Origin: CAZIDL01 sp964537825
GTDB taxonomy: Bacteria > Bacteroidota > Bacteroidia > Flavobacteriales_D > CAYVSK01
Direction of reading: 5' to 3'
Length of the DNA: 7,000 nucleotides
Assembly (NCBI GenBank): GCA_964537825.1
Contig: CAZIDL010000097.1
Location: 1-7,000, forward strand
Position numbers and translations under genes: made by a program. Positions 6,065-7,000 of this stretch are shown one piece after another. The first letter of the stretch is position 1. Every line of letters starts with the position of its first letter. The notes beneath the pieces are model-generated. The model saw nothing but the letters and a program-made list of their open reading frames with translations, searched no databases and had not been told where the DNA came from.

Positions 6065-7000
6065 TCAGATGCTGTTGATGATCTTGGCGGCTTTGTCCAG
6101 GGTCTTTTCGCTCTTTGCAAAGCAAAAGCGGAGAACGTTCTCATCGACGTTCCGATGATAAAAGACGGAAACCGGAACAGAGGCCAGGCCGAATTCTTCG
6201 ATCAGGCGGATCGCAAGCTCGCTGTCTTTTTCTTGGGACAGATCTTCCTGATCCTGATAGGAAAGGAGTTGAAAATAGGTACCCTTGGCGGGGATCGCCT
6301 TGAAACGGCTCTCCTTGATGGCTTTGAGGAAATGATCCCGCTTCTTCTCATAGAAGTCGTTGAGCTCCAGATACTCATCCTTGTTCTCCCGCAAATGATC
6401 GGCGAAAGCACTCTGTATAGGAGTATTCCCACAGAAGACGATGAACTGGTGGGATTTTCGGAATTCCTTCATCAAGTTCTTGGGGGCGATGCAATAGCCC
6501 GTCTTCCACCCCGTGTTATGAAAGGTCTTCCCGAACGAGGAGATCACGAAGGAGCGCTCCGCCAGTCCAGGAAAGCGGCAAACGCTCTGATGCTCACGTT
6601 CGTCAAAAAGGATGTGCTCGTAGACCTCATCGCTGAGGATCAGGATGTCGGAGTTCTTTGTGAGTCGCTCCAACTGCTGCATGTCCTCTTTATCGATCAC
6701 GCTCCCGGTCGGGTTGTGGGGCGTGTTGATGATGATTATGCGTGTCTTGCGGTTAACGACACGTTTCACTTCGTTCCAGTCGATCTTGTATTCCGGTGGC
6801 TTGAGCTGGACGAAAATGGGTTTCCCTTTGCTCAGCTCGATCGCCGGTTCATAACAATCATAGGCCGGGGTAAAGATCACCACTTCGTCGTCCTCGCGCA
6901 CCATCGAAGTGATGGTGGCATAGATTGCCTCCGTCGCCCCTGCTGTCACCGTCACCTCCGTTTCCGGATCGTAGCTGGTACCGTAGATCGCTTCGGTCTT
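6065..7000 (-). CDS. Pyridoxal-phosphate aminotransferase, YbdL/methionine aminotransferase type (partial, N-terminus missing)
   Basis: This fold-type I class I/II aminotransferase probably transfers the amino group of methionine, glutamine or aromatic amino acids to a 2-oxo acid. The frame is open to the right edge: upstream of the GTG at 6955 it continues KTEAIYGTSYDPETE, which is family sequence, so the real start lies outside and about 80 or more N-terminal residues are missing. Visible landmarks are VTVTAGATEAIYATI, NTPHNPTG (PLP-contacting Asn), ILSDEVYEH (Asp and Tyr), and SSFGKTFHNTGWKTGY, whose Lys (codon 6529-6527) forms the Schiff base. RFCFAK near the end holds the carboxylate-binding Arg. 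HQFIVFCGNTPIQ and the SVFYH segment resemble E. coli YbdL and glutamine transaminase K rather than AspC-type enzymes. It precedes the omega-amidase gene by 3 nt, matching the glutaminase II pairing. Substrate choice cannot be settled from sequence. Confidence 0.93.
   Translation of the reverse strand, partial: KTEAIYGTSYDPETEVTVTAGATEAIYATITSMVREDDEVVIFTPAYDCYEPAIELSKGKPIFVQLKPPEYKIDWNEVKRVVNRKTRIIIINTPHNPTGSVIDKEDMQQLERLTKNSDILILSDEVYEHILFDEREHQSVCRFPGLAERSFVISSFGKTFHNTGWKTGYCIAPKNLMKEFRKSHQFIVFCGNTPIQSAFADHLRENKDEYLELNDFYEKKRDHFLKAIKESRFKAIPAKGTYFQLLSYQDQEDLSQEKDSELAIRLIEEFGLASVPVSVFYHRNVDENVLRFCFAKSEKTLDKAAKIINSI

Noticed and set aside
6065..6955. GTG at 6955 as the true start of the aminotransferase
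   Set aside because: The frame stays open upstream to the window edge and encodes conserved family sequence (YDPETE before VTVTAGATEA), so the gene is truncated by the window.
1..7000. CRISPR arrays, tRNA or rRNA genes, transposases, phage or defence genes
   Set aside because: Reading through the window I saw no regularly spaced repeats, no tRNA-like cloverleaf and no mobile-element protein; nearly all bases belong to recognised genes.

Overview
The window looks like ordinary chromosome from a Gram-negative member of the Bacteroidota. The grounds are a lipoprotein of a Big_5 (SbsA Ig-like) family that I know from this phylum, a TAnnTTTG-type -7 promoter element, and a PstS made as a lipoprotein. 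Base composition is moderately GC (a little above half by eye), high for a flavobacterium, so I do not assign a lower rank. All calls rest on reading motifs in the sequence; no database was searched.

Left part (1-2966, minus strand): a compact high-affinity phosphate uptake operon in the order pstS-pstC-pstA-pstB. The pstB gene runs off the left edge after its Walker A motif. PstS captures phosphate in the periplasm, PstC and PstA form the inner-membrane channel, and PstB supplies ATP hydrolysis. The genes are tightly packed: 21 nt between pstS and pstC, an 8-nt pstC/pstA overlap and an ATGA overlap of pstA/pstB. The spacer upstream of pstS carries an 8-bp direct repeat with an 11-bp period, the geometry of a PhoB (Pho) box.

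Middle part (3138-5230, plus strand): a divergent two-gene unit. The first gene encodes a GAF-fold free methionine-(R)-sulfoxide reductase with all three family cysteines. The second, coupled by a GTGA overlap, encodes a 542-residue lipoprotein with an N-terminal Big_5 Ig-like domain and no known enzymatic role.

Right part (5276-7000, minus strand): an aminotransferase of the YbdL (methionine/glutamine transaminase) type, cut by the right edge, followed 3 nt later by a YafV-type omega-amidase. Together they can transaminate methionine or glutamine against a 2-oxo acid and then hydrolyse the omega-amide product (glutaminase II route). The lipoprotein and omega-amidase genes converge on a perfect 40-bp palindrome that also overlaps the omega-amidase stop codon.

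The genes are recognisable households and I found no previously undescribed multi-gene system. The most unusual sequence structures are the 40-bp palindrome and the candidate Pho box.
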